A model generated the notes under the pieces. That model was not told the DNA's origin. It was given only the letters and a program-made list of their open reading frames with translations, and searched no databases. This document shows positions 27,858 to 37,265 of a stretch of DNA of 64,000 bases, piece by piece. The stretch lies in NCBI GenBank assembly GCA_947494995.1, contig CANLWY010000010.1, forward strand, positions 1 through 64,000. The letters are read 5' to 3'. The number at the start of each line of letters is the position of its first letter. The first letter of the stretch is position 1. Source of the DNA: an uncultured Campylobacterales bacterium (GTDB taxonomy: Bacteria; Campylobacterota; Campylobacteria; Campylobacterales; Arcobacteraceae). A program made the translations under genes and the position numbers.

Positions 27858-28947
27858 TTGTCAAGAACTCCATAGATTGTTTTCTTTCATAATCCAATTT
27901 TTTTATTACACTAATATAATCAATATTAATTTCCAAAGAATTAAATTCACTTTCACTTGATAAAATTCTATCTTTCAAACCAACTTTTGTTAATATACTT
28001 TCAAGTCTATTAGACAAATGCCCAGGAGAAATTGCAACAAAATTTTTTTCAAAATTTATCGAGAAGCATGTTCCATGATATGAATCAGTAATAATAAACT
28101 CTGCATTTAAATAAAGTTCTATAAAATCTTTTATTCCAGCATCTCTTACTTGTTCATCAACTCTTCCTAATGTTGAAAGGTTTTGATCAATTGAAATAAT
28201 TTTTAAGTTTAACTTACTAGAAAAATAATCTACAGCATTAGCAATAAGTTTAGTTTTAGGTACGCTATAAACTAAAATATATTTTTCTCTAGAAGATTTA
28301 CTTTTAAGCCCTAATAAATTTACCCATTTATTTTTAGATATTAATAATGTCGGATCTAAAACATGACTTATACTTTTATCTGGTAATAATCTTTGTAAAT
28401 AATTATAACCATCTTTTTCGCGAATTGAAATATTACTAAACTTTGATAATAATTCTTTTAGTTTTACTTCTTCACATTTAGAAAAAGAATAAGACCCGAA
28501 ACTTGAAGAATAAGAAATCTTTTTTGCATTAGAATTATAAAAATTTAAAAAATAAACTTCATCTATAATTGATTTTTTACTAACACATGCTGGATTCCAA
28601 ACTTGATCACTACCAGAAAGAACAATATCATAATCTAAAAGAATTTCATTTAATAATTCTTCATTATAATATTCTTTTGTAATATTTAAGTTTGAATCAA
28701 TAAAACTATTAAACTTCTTTATTAGTCTTCTTCGTGGCAAAATTCTAAATAAATCTTTTCCAACACTTAAGATTGATTTTAAACTTTTATTAAATCTTAA
28801 TAGCTTCATCTCACCATTAATGTGAGGATTATTGTAATTTAAGACTTTAACATCGCCATACTTAGATAATATTTCTTGTGTTGCAAAAGTCTGAAGCACA
28901 GCTCCATAATTAGTTACATTATATATAGTTACAATCAAAATTTTCAT
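27841..28947 (-). CDS. Polysaccharide pyruvyl transferase family protein (O-antigen cluster)
   Basis: 368 aa, PF04230-type GT-B-like fold: an N-terminal TIYNVTNYGAVLQTFA loop, VLSGSDQVWNP (about 104), SSFGSYSF, SIREKDG, and a late FIITDSYHGTCFSINF (about 290), all usual marks. Family members put ketal pyruvate from phosphoenolpyruvate on sugars, or act as glycosyltransferases. It starts 1 bp after the nitroreductase stop, so the two are coupled. The sugar target is unknown. Confidence 0.9.
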   Translation of the reverse strand: MKILIVTIYNVTNYGAVLQTFATQEILSKYGDVKVLNYNNPHINGEMKLLRFNKSLKSILSVGKDLFRILPRRRLIKKFNSFIDSNLNITKEYYNEELLNEILLDYDIVLSGSDQVWNPACVSKKSIIDEVYFLNFYNSNAKKISYSSSFGSYSFSKCEEVKLKELLSKFSNISIREKDGYNYLQRLLPDKSISHVLDPTLLISKNKWVNLLGLKSKSSREKYILVYSVPKTKLIANAVDYFSSKLNLKIISIDQNLSTLGRVDEQVRDAGIKDFIELYLNAEFIITDSYHGTCFSINFEKNFVAISPGHLSNRLESILTKVGLKDRILSSESEFNSLEINIDYISVIKKLDYERKQSMEFLTNAVSQ

Positions 28948-28948
28948 T

Positions 28949-29935
28949 TTAACCCTTATTTTCGTCTAGTGAAGTATAAAAACTTTCAAATGGTTTTCTT
29001 AAAGAAGCACATACTTTATTATTTTCATCAGGATAGCCTAATGCAATTACCATAATTATAGTATGCGACTCTTTTATCTTTATATATTGTCTTAATGCTT
29101 TATCTATTTCTGGCATTTTACTCCAATTAAGAGCGCAACTAGCAATGCCTATAGAATGAAAAGCATACATAATTGACATAGAAATTAATCCACCATCAAT
29201 CCAACATTGATAATATTCTTCTGGCGCGAAGAAAGACTTTAAATCTGTTGTAACTATAATTAAATTTGGAATATTATCTCCAAAAGGCTTATTTCCATCT
29301 TGATATTTTAATATTATCTTTTTTATACTTTCATCAGAACTGTGATACATATGCCATGCTTGCCTATTACAAACAGATGGCGTCTTCAATGCTAATTTAA
29401 TACCTCTTTTAATTTCCTCATCTGCTATGATTTCATTTTTAAATTCTCTTAATGTATACCTAGAATAAAAGAATAATTCTGGGTCTTCTAATTTTCCTTG
29501 ATAAAATTCATCTTTTTTCATATCAATAACACCATGAGAAACTTCATTATTAGAATTTAATTTACTTAATTCTAATTTAATTCTATTTACTCTATCATCG
29601 TTCCTATTCTCAGGTAAATTAATAAATTGCTCAATTACATTTTTCAATCCCTTTTCATGAAAATGTATATTACCATTGGACTTTTTCAAAAGTTCAATAC
29701 CTTCAAAAACACTACGCCACCCTGAATTAGGATTTCTATTCTTATAACTTAAGCTTTTTTCTATTCCATGATAAATTGCAACTGCTTTGTAACTTCTTTC
29801 AATATCATTGTTTAGATTTTCTTGCCACCCAGAATGAATTATAAATCTATTAAAATTGTAAAAATAAGCTTTTACAACCTTAAAAAATCTATATATACTT
29901 CTAACATAAGGCCTAATAAGCTTCCAGATTTTCAT
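28949..29935 (-). CDS. Nitroreductase-fold protein with N-terminal extension
   Basis: 328 aa. An N-terminal part of about 150 residues with a YHGIEKSLSYKNRNPNSGW stretch precedes a nitroreductase domain: RYTLREF (FMN phosphate site), TPSVCNRQAW, WIDGGLISMSIMYAF and a late MVIALGYPDE. It should bind FMN. Such long forms occur in polysaccharide loci beside pyruvyl transferases, but their reaction is not known. The ATG overlaps the wzx stop by four bases and the next gene begins 1 bp later, so it is fixed in the operon. Cytosolic. Confidence 0.85.
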   Translation of the reverse strand: MKIWKLIRPYVRSIYRFFKVVKAYFYNFNRFIIHSGWQENLNNDIERSYKAVAIYHGIEKSLSYKNRNPNSGWRSVFEGIELLKKSNGNIHFHEKGLKNVIEQFINLPENRNDDRVNRIKLELSKLNSNNEVSHGVIDMKKDEFYQGKLEDPELFFYSRYTLREFKNEIIADEEIKRGIKLALKTPSVCNRQAWHMYHSSDESIKKIILKYQDGNKPFGDNIPNLIIVTTDLKSFFAPEEYYQCWIDGGLISMSIMYAFHSIGIASCALNWSKMPEIDKALRQYIKIKESHTIIMVIALGYPDENNKVCASLRKPFESFYTSLDENKG

Positions 29936-31218
29936 ATATTTCCTTTTTTGTAATTAATTATAAATTTTTTTGAGAAAAAATAATATAAAAACAATAAAAA
30001 TAAATTAGTAAATACTGTTGTGTATGCAGCTCCAGTAGAACCATACTCCGGAATAAATATTATATTTAATATTATATTTATTCCAGCTGCAACACCCATT
30101 ATTGTTACTTTTATTTTAATATTATTTCTTGTAATTAAAATACTACCCATATTATATGATATAAATATAACTGGTAATGTAATGATTAAAATATTAATTA
30201 ATTCTACAGACTTTAAATAATCTTCATTCAAAATAAATAAAATTAATTCTTCTGAGAAAAATAAAGTTATTAACATTACAAAAACCCCAGATAACAACAT
30301 ATAATAATTGCCTTTTTCATATAAATTTAAAAACTTACTAGTATCACTATTTACCCATCTATGTACTTTTGATTGAAAAAACTTTTGATATAATACATTA
30401 GGAATAATTAAAATAGCTGAAAAAAGTACATAACTTATATTATAATATGCTGCCTCACTATTTCCAGAGATATATTTAATTAAAATAATATCACTTTGTA
30501 GATATATTAAACTGAAAATTGATGCTAGTCCAAAGGGAGTCACACCTTTTATAACTTCGCTTAAATTTACTTCAGGTACAATTGAAGTGCTCTTTTTTTT
30601 ATGACCAACTAAATAAAACATGCCATAATATAATTTTTTTAAATAAAAGAAAGATAATATTATAAAAATTATTGATACAAAACAATATACATATGAAATT
30701 AAAAATATATTAATTTTATATTCTATCAAAAAAAACAATAAAATCAATAGTAATCTAATTAAATTGGGTAATACTTGCCAAAAGACTAATTTATAATAGT
30801 TTTCTTCAAGTTGAAACATTGCACTCACCAAATCAATAAGTACTTGTGAAATAACAAAACTAATCATAATTAATAAAAAATACTTAGTATATGGATCATT
30901 ATGAGGCCCATTAATTGCCCATAAACTAACTATGGATATAACTATTATGCCATTTATAAGAAGTAAAACATAAGTTTTTTTAAGTAGTTTATTTGCTTCC
31001 CAACCTTTATCTCCATAAACTTTCAACCAATATTGAGATATTCCAAAACTTATAAAAAGTATAGAAATAGCAATAAAAGACATTCCCGATGAGAATATAC
31101 CAAATTCTACTATTGGCAATGTATTTGCTAATAAAATAAATATAATAAAATTACTTCCCGAACTAAATATAGTTCCTAACCATAAAGAAGCTACATATAT
31201 AAAGTTTTTTTTAATCAT
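29932..31218 (-). CDS. wzx: O-antigen flippase
   Basis: 428 aa with 12 or more predicted membrane helices of the MATE/PST type and the N-terminal FIYVASLWLGTIFSSGSNFI helix usual in Wzx. A late GAAYTTVFTNLFLLFLYYF segment is also typical. It moves the undecaprenyl-linked O-unit to the periplasm. The gene's ATG overlaps the stop codon of a short open tail (31211-31327), so an upstream gene may once have been coupled to it. Confidence 0.92.
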   Translation of the reverse strand: MIKKNFIYVASLWLGTIFSSGSNFIIFILLANTLPIVEFGIFSSGMSFIAISILFISFGISQYWLKVYGDKGWEANKLLKKTYVLLLINGIIVISIVSLWAINGPHNDPYTKYFLLIMISFVISQVLIDLVSAMFQLEENYYKLVFWQVLPNLIRLLLILLFFLIEYKINIFLISYVYCFVSIIFIILSFFYLKKLYYGMFYLVGHKKKSTSIVPEVNLSEVIKGVTPFGLASIFSLIYLQSDIILIKYISGNSEAAYYNISYVLFSAILIIPNVLYQKFFQSKVHRWVNSDTSKFLNLYEKGNYYMLLSGVFVMLITLFFSEELILFILNEDYLKSVELINILIITLPVIFISYNMGSILITRNNIKIKVTIMGVAAGINIILNIIFIPEYGSTGAAYTTVFTNLFLLFLYYFFSKKFIINYKKGNI

Positions 31219-31327
31219 TAAATTCTTTTTTTAATATTTCTTTTAAAATTATATTACTTAATTCAATTATTTTTTTTTCATCTAACATAATGGATTTGAT
31301 TTTCTCATTTTCTTGTAATTTATTTAA
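31211..31327 (-). pseudogene. Possible 3' remnant of a lost gene before wzx
   Basis: A minus-strand frame between the TAG at 31328 and the TAA at 31211 reads as a charged helical tail (IMLDEKKIIELSNIILKEI...). Its stop overlaps the wzx ATG as ATGATTAA, the coupling seen between real genes here. No ribosome site precedes its only ATG (31288, 25 aa). It could be the end of a deleted gene or chance in AT-rich DNA. The rest of the 204-bp gap (31331-31422) shows only a weak A/T hairpin (31348-31378) and no clear promoter. Confidence 0.3.
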
Positions 31328-31422
31328 CTATATTTTTTAGTTAGTCCATATAAATTCTCTATAAGAAGAAATTTATATAAAATAACTAACATCATCAAAG
31401 AACATTAATATATTTTTTAAAG

Positions 31423-32628
31423 TTACTTATCATCTTTATTAAATTTTAAGTTATTAACAAAATTCAATAATAAAACAATAAATATAGAAAAAATAAGACT
31501 TATAATAAAAGTAAGTATTATAATAATTTTTTTCTTCGGTTTTATTGGATAGTCATCAATTATAATTTCACCAATAATTTCACTATTATTTACATAATTT
31601 TTTGTTAGCTTATTTTGTTCAACTTTTATCTCATCAATAATTCTATTCTCTTTCTCTTTTAGTAAAACATCCTTCTTTAAAATTAGTTTTCTTAATTTAT
31701 CATTTATAATATTCTCTTTTTTTCTATATAACTCTTTTAAGTCCATATTTAATAATTTAAGTTTTTCATCCTCTAAACTTCTAATATCAAAATTTAAAAC
31801 TTTTGCTTTTTGCTTATTTAAATCTTCTATTATATTTTGTAAATTTAAAACAAGATTTTGATTACTCAACATATGCATGGCACTAATTAGGCTCTGAGTA
31901 TCAGTCTTCGTATTTTTAGAAACTATTTTTTTAATATTTTCTTCATATTCTTTTAGCTTCTTATTGTTAAATGACAATTTATTATTTATTAATTCTAATT
32001 CAACTTCATTTAAAAATTTAATTTTTTTATCTATATTAGGAATTTTTTGTTTCTTTAGTACATTTATACTTGCATCAATTCTTACTAATTCTTGAGTTTT
32101 AATTTTTTTTATTTCATTTAAAACATTAATTCTTTCTTGTTCTTTTACATTTTTTAATGCTAATTTTAAATTCTTTATTTTTAACTCTGTATTAAAATTA
32201 TATTCATCAAATTTTAACTGATATTCATTTTTTATAAAACTTAATACTTCTTCATTTTTATTTTTAGCTTTTTCATTTGAGTAAGCTTGAGTCGAAACCT
32301 CTATCAAATTATCTATATTTTTGACCGTTGAAATATTTGAAACAATAGCATTTCCTTCAGTAATTTTATTTGTAGGTCTACCTATTTGAAAAACAATATC
32401 TAATTTCTTTTTTAAAAGTACACTTTTCTCAACTAAGTTGTCACCTATATATCCAATTTTAATAACTGATTTAACTTCATAAATAGGTGTTTTAAAAAAA
32501 ACATAAATCATGCTTAAGATAGTTATAATAAATGTAAAAACACCTATGAACTTTTTTTTATCCAAAATAATTTTTAATAAATCTTTTAAATCAATTTTAT
32601 CTTCTTCTATATACTGTGTATCTTGCAA
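31423..32628 (-). CDS. wzz: O-antigen chain-length regulator
   Basis: 401 aa with the Wzz/PCP layout: an N-terminal membrane helix (about 31-49), a long charged coiled-coil periplasmic domain, and a C-terminal helix (about 370-392) after the motif YPIKPKKK, the Pro-rich segment typical of Wzz. No kinase domain follows, so it is a PCP-1-like regulator, not a Wzc. It sets the Wzy product length. The start is TTG with AAGGA five bases upstream and no nearby ATG. It precedes wzx by 204 bp. Confidence 0.88.
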   Translation of the reverse strand: MQDTQYIEEDKIDLKDLLKIILDKKKFIGVFTFIITILSMIYVFFKTPIYEVKSVIKIGYIGDNLVEKSVLLKKKLDIVFQIGRPTNKITEGNAIVSNISTVKNIDNLIEVSTQAYSNEKAKNKNEEVLSFIKNEYQLKFDEYNFNTELKIKNLKLALKNVKEQERINVLNEIKKIKTQELVRIDASINVLKKQKIPNIDKKIKFLNEVELELINNKLSFNNKKLKEYEENIKKIVSKNTKTDTQSLISAMHMLSNQNLVLNLQNIIEDLNKQKAKVLNFDIRSLEDEKLKLLNMDLKELYRKKENIINDKLRKLILKKDVLLKEKENRIIDEIKVEQNKLTKNYVNNSEIIGEIIIDDYPIKPKKKIIIILTFIISLIFSIFIVLLLNFVNNLKFNKDDK

Positions 32629-32701
32629 AACTATCCTTAATTAATAAAATTATATTTTACTAAATTTAACCTAAAAAATAAGTTACATCTAATATATTCA
32701 T

Positions 32702-32738
32702 TAATAATAAAATATATAAATTTTTTATTTTATTATTA
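32702..32738 (-). other. A/T-only 13-bp inverted repeat between the uronic-acid operon and wzz
   Basis: TAATAATAAAATA / TATTTTATTATTA with an 11-base loop, all A and T. It lies in the 166-bp gap (32629-32794) after the UDP-GlcA epimerase. No U-tract follows directly, so it may be a weak terminator, a bidirectional one, or a simple AT-rich barrier. No clear wzz -10 stands out in the rest of the gap. Confidence 0.5.
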
Positions 32739-32794
32739 GCCTACTTTTTTCATAGCTTAAAATAATAATTTCTGCTTCTTCACCAAATATTTTA

Positions 32795-33844
32795 CTATTT
32801 AAAAAACCCTCTAAACCAAATAACAAACTCACTAATTCCATCGCTAAGTTTAGTATCAGGCTTATAACCAAAATCTTTGATTAAATCATTAGTATCTGCA
32901 TATGTTGATACAACATCTCCTGCTTGCATATCCATAAAGTTCTTTTTAGCTTCAATTCCTATCTTATCTTCTAGTGTTTCTATAAACTCCATTAAAGATA
33001 CGGGTGCATTATTTCCTATATTATATACCCTATATGGTGCTGATGATATATCTGGACTAGGATTTTCTGGGTTGAAGTTACTAGATGAACTAGCTGGGTT
33101 ATCAATAACCTTAATTATTCCATCTACTATATCTCCTACATAGGTAAAGTCTCTACTCATATTTCCATGGTTAAATACTTTAATAGGTCTATCATTTAGT
33201 ATTGCATCAGCAAACAACATTGGAGCCATATCTGGTCTTCCCCATGGTCCATATACTGTAAAGAACCTAAGTCCTGTTGTTGAAATATTATAAAGATGTG
33301 AATATGTATGTGCCATCATCTCATTAGACTTTTTTGTTGCTGCATATAGTGATATTGGATGATCAGTATGATCTGTTGTTTTAAAAGGTTGTGATTTATT
33401 TAATCCATATACTGAAGAAGAAGATGCATAAGAAAGATTTTTAACTTCATTATGTCTACAAGCTTCTAGTATATTCATAAATCCCTTTACATTTGAATCT
33501 ATATATGCATGGGGATTTTCTAGTGAGTATCTAACTCCTGCTTGTGCTGCAAGGTTACATACTGCATCAAACTTTTCTTTTTCAAATAGTGCATATATAT
33601 CATTTGTATTTGACAAGTCCATTTTAATAAATTTATGATTTTCATATTTAGAAGAAGATACAAGTTTATTATTTGTAATCTCTTCTTTAGAAATACCTAA
33701 TTCATTTAATCTTGCATATTTTAGGTTTACATCATAGTAGTCATTAATATTATCTAGACCTATTACTGTATCACCTCTTTCAAGAAGTTTCTTTGCTAGG
33801 TGAAAGCCTATAAAGCCTGCTGTTCCTGTTACTAGTATTTTCAT
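32795..33844 (-). CDS. UDP-glucuronate 4-epimerase
   Basis: 349-aa extended SDR with GTAGFIGFHLAKKLL at the N-terminus, the family-specific LDNINDYYDVNLKYARL stretch, ASSSSVYG, the YAATKKSNE catalytic pair and RFFTVYGPWGRPDMAP. It interconverts UDP-GlcA and UDP-GalA. It ends the ugd - dehydrogenase - epimerase operon, so its substrate is made by Ugd two genes upstream. The product is a plausible donor for O-antigen or core. Confidence 0.93.
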   Translation of the reverse strand: MKILVTGTAGFIGFHLAKKLLERGDTVIGLDNINDYYDVNLKYARLNELGISKEEITNNKLVSSSKYENHKFIKMDLSNTNDIYALFEKEKFDAVCNLAAQAGVRYSLENPHAYIDSNVKGFMNILEACRHNEVKNLSYASSSSVYGLNKSQPFKTTDHTDHPISLYAATKKSNEMMAHTYSHLYNISTTGLRFFTVYGPWGRPDMAPMLFADAILNDRPIKVFNHGNMSRDFTYVGDIVDGIIKVIDNPASSSSNFNPENPSPDISSAPYRVYNIGNNAPVSLMEFIETLEDKIGIEAKKNFMDMQAGDVVSTYADTNDLIKDFGYKPDTKLSDGISEFVIWFRGFFK

Positions 33845-33847
33845 ATA

Positions 33848-35101
33848 CTATAATCTTTCATCTATAATATTTTTATCTAATACTGCTTTAACATCAAATA
33901 TTACTTGATTATCAGTTTTATTATACTCTAATGTCTTAAATTCATTATGAGAAACAGCAAGTATAATTGAATCAAACTCTGAAAACTCAAACTCTTTTAA
34001 AAGTTCAAGACCATACTCAGCTTTAACTTCTTCTTCTTTTGCCCAAGGATCATAAATATTAACATTACAGCCATACTCTTTTAATTCATCAACAATATCG
34101 ATAACTCTTGTATTTCTAATATCAGGACAATTTTCTTTAAAGGTAAAACCTAAAATAAGGACCTTTGAGTCTTTTATTTTTAGACCTTTTTTAATCATCA
34201 ATTTAATAACTCTTTCAGCAATATATTTCCCCATGCCACTATTTATCTGTCTTGCACCTAAAATCAAATTTGGTTTATAACCTAATTCTTGAGACTTATA
34301 TGTTAAATAATAAGGATCTACACCAATACAATGTCCACCAACTAATCCTGGTTTTAATTTAATAAAATTCCACTTTGTTGCAGCAGCTTCAATTACCTCA
34401 TTTGTATCAATTCCAATATTATCAAAAATTAATGCTAATTCATTAATAAGTGCAATATTTACATCTCTTTGAGTATTCTCAATTACTTTTGCAGCTTCCG
34501 CTACTTTTATTGAACTTGCTTTAAAAGTACCTGCTGTTATAATTGAAGAATATAACTCATCAACAAAATCTGTAATTTTAGGAGTGGAACCAGACGTAAC
34601 TTTTAATATTTTTGTAACTGTATGTTCTTTATCTCCAGGATTAATTCTTTCAGGACTATACCCACAATAAAAATCTTTATTAAACTTCATTCTTGATGTG
34701 TTCTCTAATTCAGGAACACATACTTCTTCTGTTACACCTGGGTATACTGTTGATTCGTAAATTACAAGATCATCTTTTTTTAATACTTTTCCTACTGTTT
34801 GAGAAGATTTTATTAAAGGAGTTAAATCTGGTCTATTTGAACTATCAATTGGAGTAGGTACTGTCACAATATAAATATTACAATCTTCTATATCCTCTAT
34901 ACTATTCGAATATTTAATTTTAGTTTTTATCTCTTTTAATTGCTCTTCTTCTAACTCCAATGTTCTATCAAAACATTCATTAAGTTCATTGATTCGTTGT
35001 TGATTAATATCAAAACCTACTACATCATACTTTTTAGCAAATGCATATGCTAAAGGTAATCCTACATACCCTAAACCTACTATACAAATTTTTTTATTCA
35101 A
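33848..35101 (-). CDS. TviB/WbpO-type UDP-N-acetylhexosamine 6-dehydrogenase
   Basis: 417-aa nucleotide-sugar dehydrogenase: GLGYVGLPLAYAFAKKY (NAD), VPTPID, YSPERINPGDKEHTV, the central EAAKVIENTQRDVNIAL and the catalytic Cys in GGHCIGVDPYYL. The spacing and the YSPERINPGD stretch place it with the TviB/WbpO/CapL group that makes UDP-GlcNAcA or UDP-GalNAcA, not with Ugd. The start is TTG with AAGGTGA upstream. It lies between ugd and the epimerase, 3 bp before the latter. Confidence 0.88.
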   Translation of the reverse strand: MNKKICIVGLGYVGLPLAYAFAKKYDVVGFDINQQRINELNECFDRTLELEEEQLKEIKTKIKYSNSIEDIEDCNIYIVTVPTPIDSSNRPDLTPLIKSSQTVGKVLKKDDLVIYESTVYPGVTEEVCVPELENTSRMKFNKDFYCGYSPERINPGDKEHTVTKILKVTSGSTPKITDFVDELYSSIITAGTFKASSIKVAEAAKVIENTQRDVNIALINELALIFDNIGIDTNEVIEAAATKWNFIKLKPGLVGGHCIGVDPYYLTYKSQELGYKPNLILGARQINSGMGKYIAERVIKLMIKKGLKIKDSKVLILGFTFKENCPDIRNTRVIDIVDELKEYGCNVNIYDPWAKEEEVKAEYGLELLKEFEFSEFDSIILAVSHNEFKTLEYNKTDNQVIFDVKAVLDKNIIDERL

Positions 35102-35110
35102 AATATCACC

Positions 35111-36280
35111 TTAACTATCCGAATTAAAGATATCACGAGTATAAACCTTCTCTTCAACATCTCTAATATTATCACTTAATCTATTCGCAACTATTACATC
35201 TGATACATTTTTGAAATCTTCTAGATTTCTTATTACTTTAGAATTAAAAAACTCATCTTCTTCTAAGTTTGGCTCATATATAACTACTGGAATCCCTTTT
35301 GCTTTAATTCTTTTCATTATCCCTTGAATAGCAGATGATCTAAAGTTATCTGATCCTTCTTTCATAACTAATCTATATACTCCAACTATTTTTGGATTCT
35401 TTTTGATTATTGAATCTGCTATAAAGTCTTTTCTTGTTGAGTTTGCATTTACAATTGCTTCTATCATATTTGATGGTACATCTTTATAGTTTGCTAGAAG
35501 TTGTTTTGTATCTTTTGGAAGACAATATCCACCATATCCAAAAGAAGGATTATTATAATGAGTTCCTATTCTTGGATCTAATCCTACACCTTCTATTATT
35601 TGTTTTGTATCTAGTTCATGTGCTTGTGCGTATGAGTCTAGTTCATTAAAGTATGCAACTCTCATAGCTAGGTAAGTATTTGAAAACAGTTTTACTGCTT
35701 CTGCTTCAGTTGAGTCTGTATATAAAATTGGAATATCTTCTTTTATTGCACCTTGTGCAAGAAGTTTTGCAAAAGTCTCAGCTCTTTTTGATTTCTCACC
35801 TACAATTATTCTTGAAGGGTATAGGTTATCTAGCAGTGCTTTCCCTTCTCTTAAGAATTCTGGAGAGAAGATTATATTTGTTGTATTAAATTGTTCATTT
35901 ATTTTTTTTGTATATCCAACAGGAATAGTACTTTTTATTACCATAGTTGTATTAGGGTTTATTTCTAATACATCTTTTATAACATATTCAATTGATTTGG
36001 TATTAAAGTAGTTTGTTTCAGGATCATAATCTGTTGGAGTTGAGATAATTACAAAATCAGCATTTTCATATGCTTCTTTTTTATCTAAAGTAGCTCTAAA
36101 GTTTAGATTATCTTTTTTTAGGTATTCAGATATTTCTTTATCTTCTATTGGAGATTGTTTTTTATTTAATAGTTCTACTTTCTCTGGGATAATATCTAGG
36201 GCTATTACTTCATTATCTTGTGCTAATAATATTCCGTTACTTAGGCCTACGTATCCTGTCCCTGCTATGGCTATCTTCAA
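35111..36280 (-). CDS. ugd: UDP-glucose 6-dehydrogenase
   Basis: 389 aa, the short bacterial Ugd form. [15 protein letters not shown] at the N-terminus, [24 protein letters not shown] and the catalytic Cys in [14 protein letters not shown] are all present. It oxidises UDP-Glc to UDP-GlcA with two NAD+. It heads a three-gene operon with a TATAAT promoter just upstream. The start is TTG preceded by AAAGGA. Cytosolic. Confidence 0.96.
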   Translation of the reverse strand: MKIAIAGTGYVGLSNGILLAQDNEVIALDIIPEKVELLNKKQSPIEDKEISEYLKKDNLNFRATLDKKEAYENADFVIISTPTDYDPETNYFNTKSIEYVIKDVLEINPNTTMVIKSTIPVGYTKKINEQFNTTNIIFSPEFLREGKALLDNLYPSRIIVGEKSKRAETFAKLLAQGAIKEDIPILYTDSTEAEAVKLFSNTYLAMRVAYFNELDSYAQAHELDTKQIIEGVGLDPRIGTHYNNPSFGYGGYCLPKDTKQLLANYKDVPSNMIEAIVNANSTRKDFIADSIIKKNPKIVGVYRLVMKEGSDNFRSSAIQGIMKRIKAKGIPVVIYEPNLEEDEFFNSKVIRNLEDFKNVSDVIVANRLSDNIRDVEEKVYTRDIFNSDS

Positions 36281-36307
36281 TCTTTGTCCTTTTAATTTAA
36301 AGACAAT

Positions 36308-36313
36308 ATTATA
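36308..36313 (-). promoter_or_regulatory. -10 box of the ugd operon
   Basis: TATAAT on the minus strand (GGATATAATATTG) in the 52-bp gap between waaF and ugd, about 28 bases before the TTG start. No clear -35. Confidence 0.6.
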
Positions 36314-36332
36314 TCCAAAATATGCTAAACAC

Positions 36333-37265
36333 TTATTTAATCTCTTTTAATACATCTTTAGCTGTTATTAACTTCATACACTCATGATGTTTTAAAGGAC
36401 ATGCTCTTTTCATACAAGGTGCACACTCTAAGTTCTTTGTTACTATTTTTCCATTTGGATTCATCCACTGATTTGTTTCAGTAAATTTTGTTGGTCCAAA
36501 GATTGTAACTGTTGGAACTTTAAAAGCTGCTGCTACATGCATTGGTCCAGAATCATTTGTCACGAAAGAATCAAGACCCGCTATCTTTTCAATAAGTTCA
36601 GGAATTGATGTTTTTCCTGATAGGTTATTATAATTACTTACACTATTCTCTTTTAATATATTTTCAATATCTTCTGCAATATCAGTTTCACCTGGTCCTC
36701 CAAAAATAACAATATCGTGTGTTTTTGACATCTCAATTGCTACTTTTGCAAACTCTTCGGGATACCATCTTTTTGCACTTCCATAAGTAGCGCCTGGGTT
36801 TATACCAAAACTTTTATTTTCATATTTAAAAGGTGCAAAATAAAGTTTTAAATCTTTAGTTTCATTATTTAAATTTAAACTATGATTTATAAAATCATTA
36901 TATCTAATAGCTTGATGAATCTCTTTTTTAGTTAATCTTTTATATGAAAACTTTTGTCTTGCTTTTATAAAAAACATCATAAACTTTGAAGAAAAACTTC
37001 TTCTAAATGAAATAGCCAAATCAACCTGTCCTACTTCATTTGCTATTTTTACCAAATTTAAATATCTATTTCCATCTTTTTTAGTATTATCAACAATCAC
37101 TTTTTTTACATTTGGAATTTTTCCCAAAGCTTGACTTGAAACAAAAGAACCAAGCATTGTTATCTCACAATTAGGATACTCTTTAATAATATTTTCAATA
37201 GCAGGAGTTGTCATAATAGCATCTCCAAGCCAAGTAGGAATCTCTATAAATATTTTTTTAACCAT
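36333..37265 (-). CDS. waaF: Lipopolysaccharide heptosyltransferase II
   Basis: 310-aa GT9 enzyme. The N-terminus [16 protein letters not shown] and the ADP-heptose-site block [23 protein letters not shown] (about 243-265) are typical of WaaF, as is the Cys-rich tail [16 protein letters not shown]. It adds the second L,D-heptose to the inner core on the cytosolic side, using the product of HldD. It overlaps the GH-like gene by 8 bp and ends the long operon that starts at 43968. Confidence 0.93.
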   Translation of the reverse strand: MVKKIFIEIPTWLGDAIMTTPAIENIIKEYPNCEITMLGSFVSSQALGKIPNVKKVIVDNTKKDGNRYLNLVKIANEVGQVDLAISFRRSFSSKFMMFFIKARQKFSYKRLTKKEIHQAIRYNDFINHSLNLNNETKDLKLYFAPFKYENKSFGINPGATYGSAKRWYPEEFAKVAIEMSKTHDIVIFGGPGETDIAEDIENILKENSVSNYNNLSGKTSIPELIEKIAGLDSFVTNDSGPMHVAAAFKVPTVTIFGPTKFTETNQWMNPNGKIVTKNLECAPCMKRACPLKHHECMKLITAKDVLKEIK

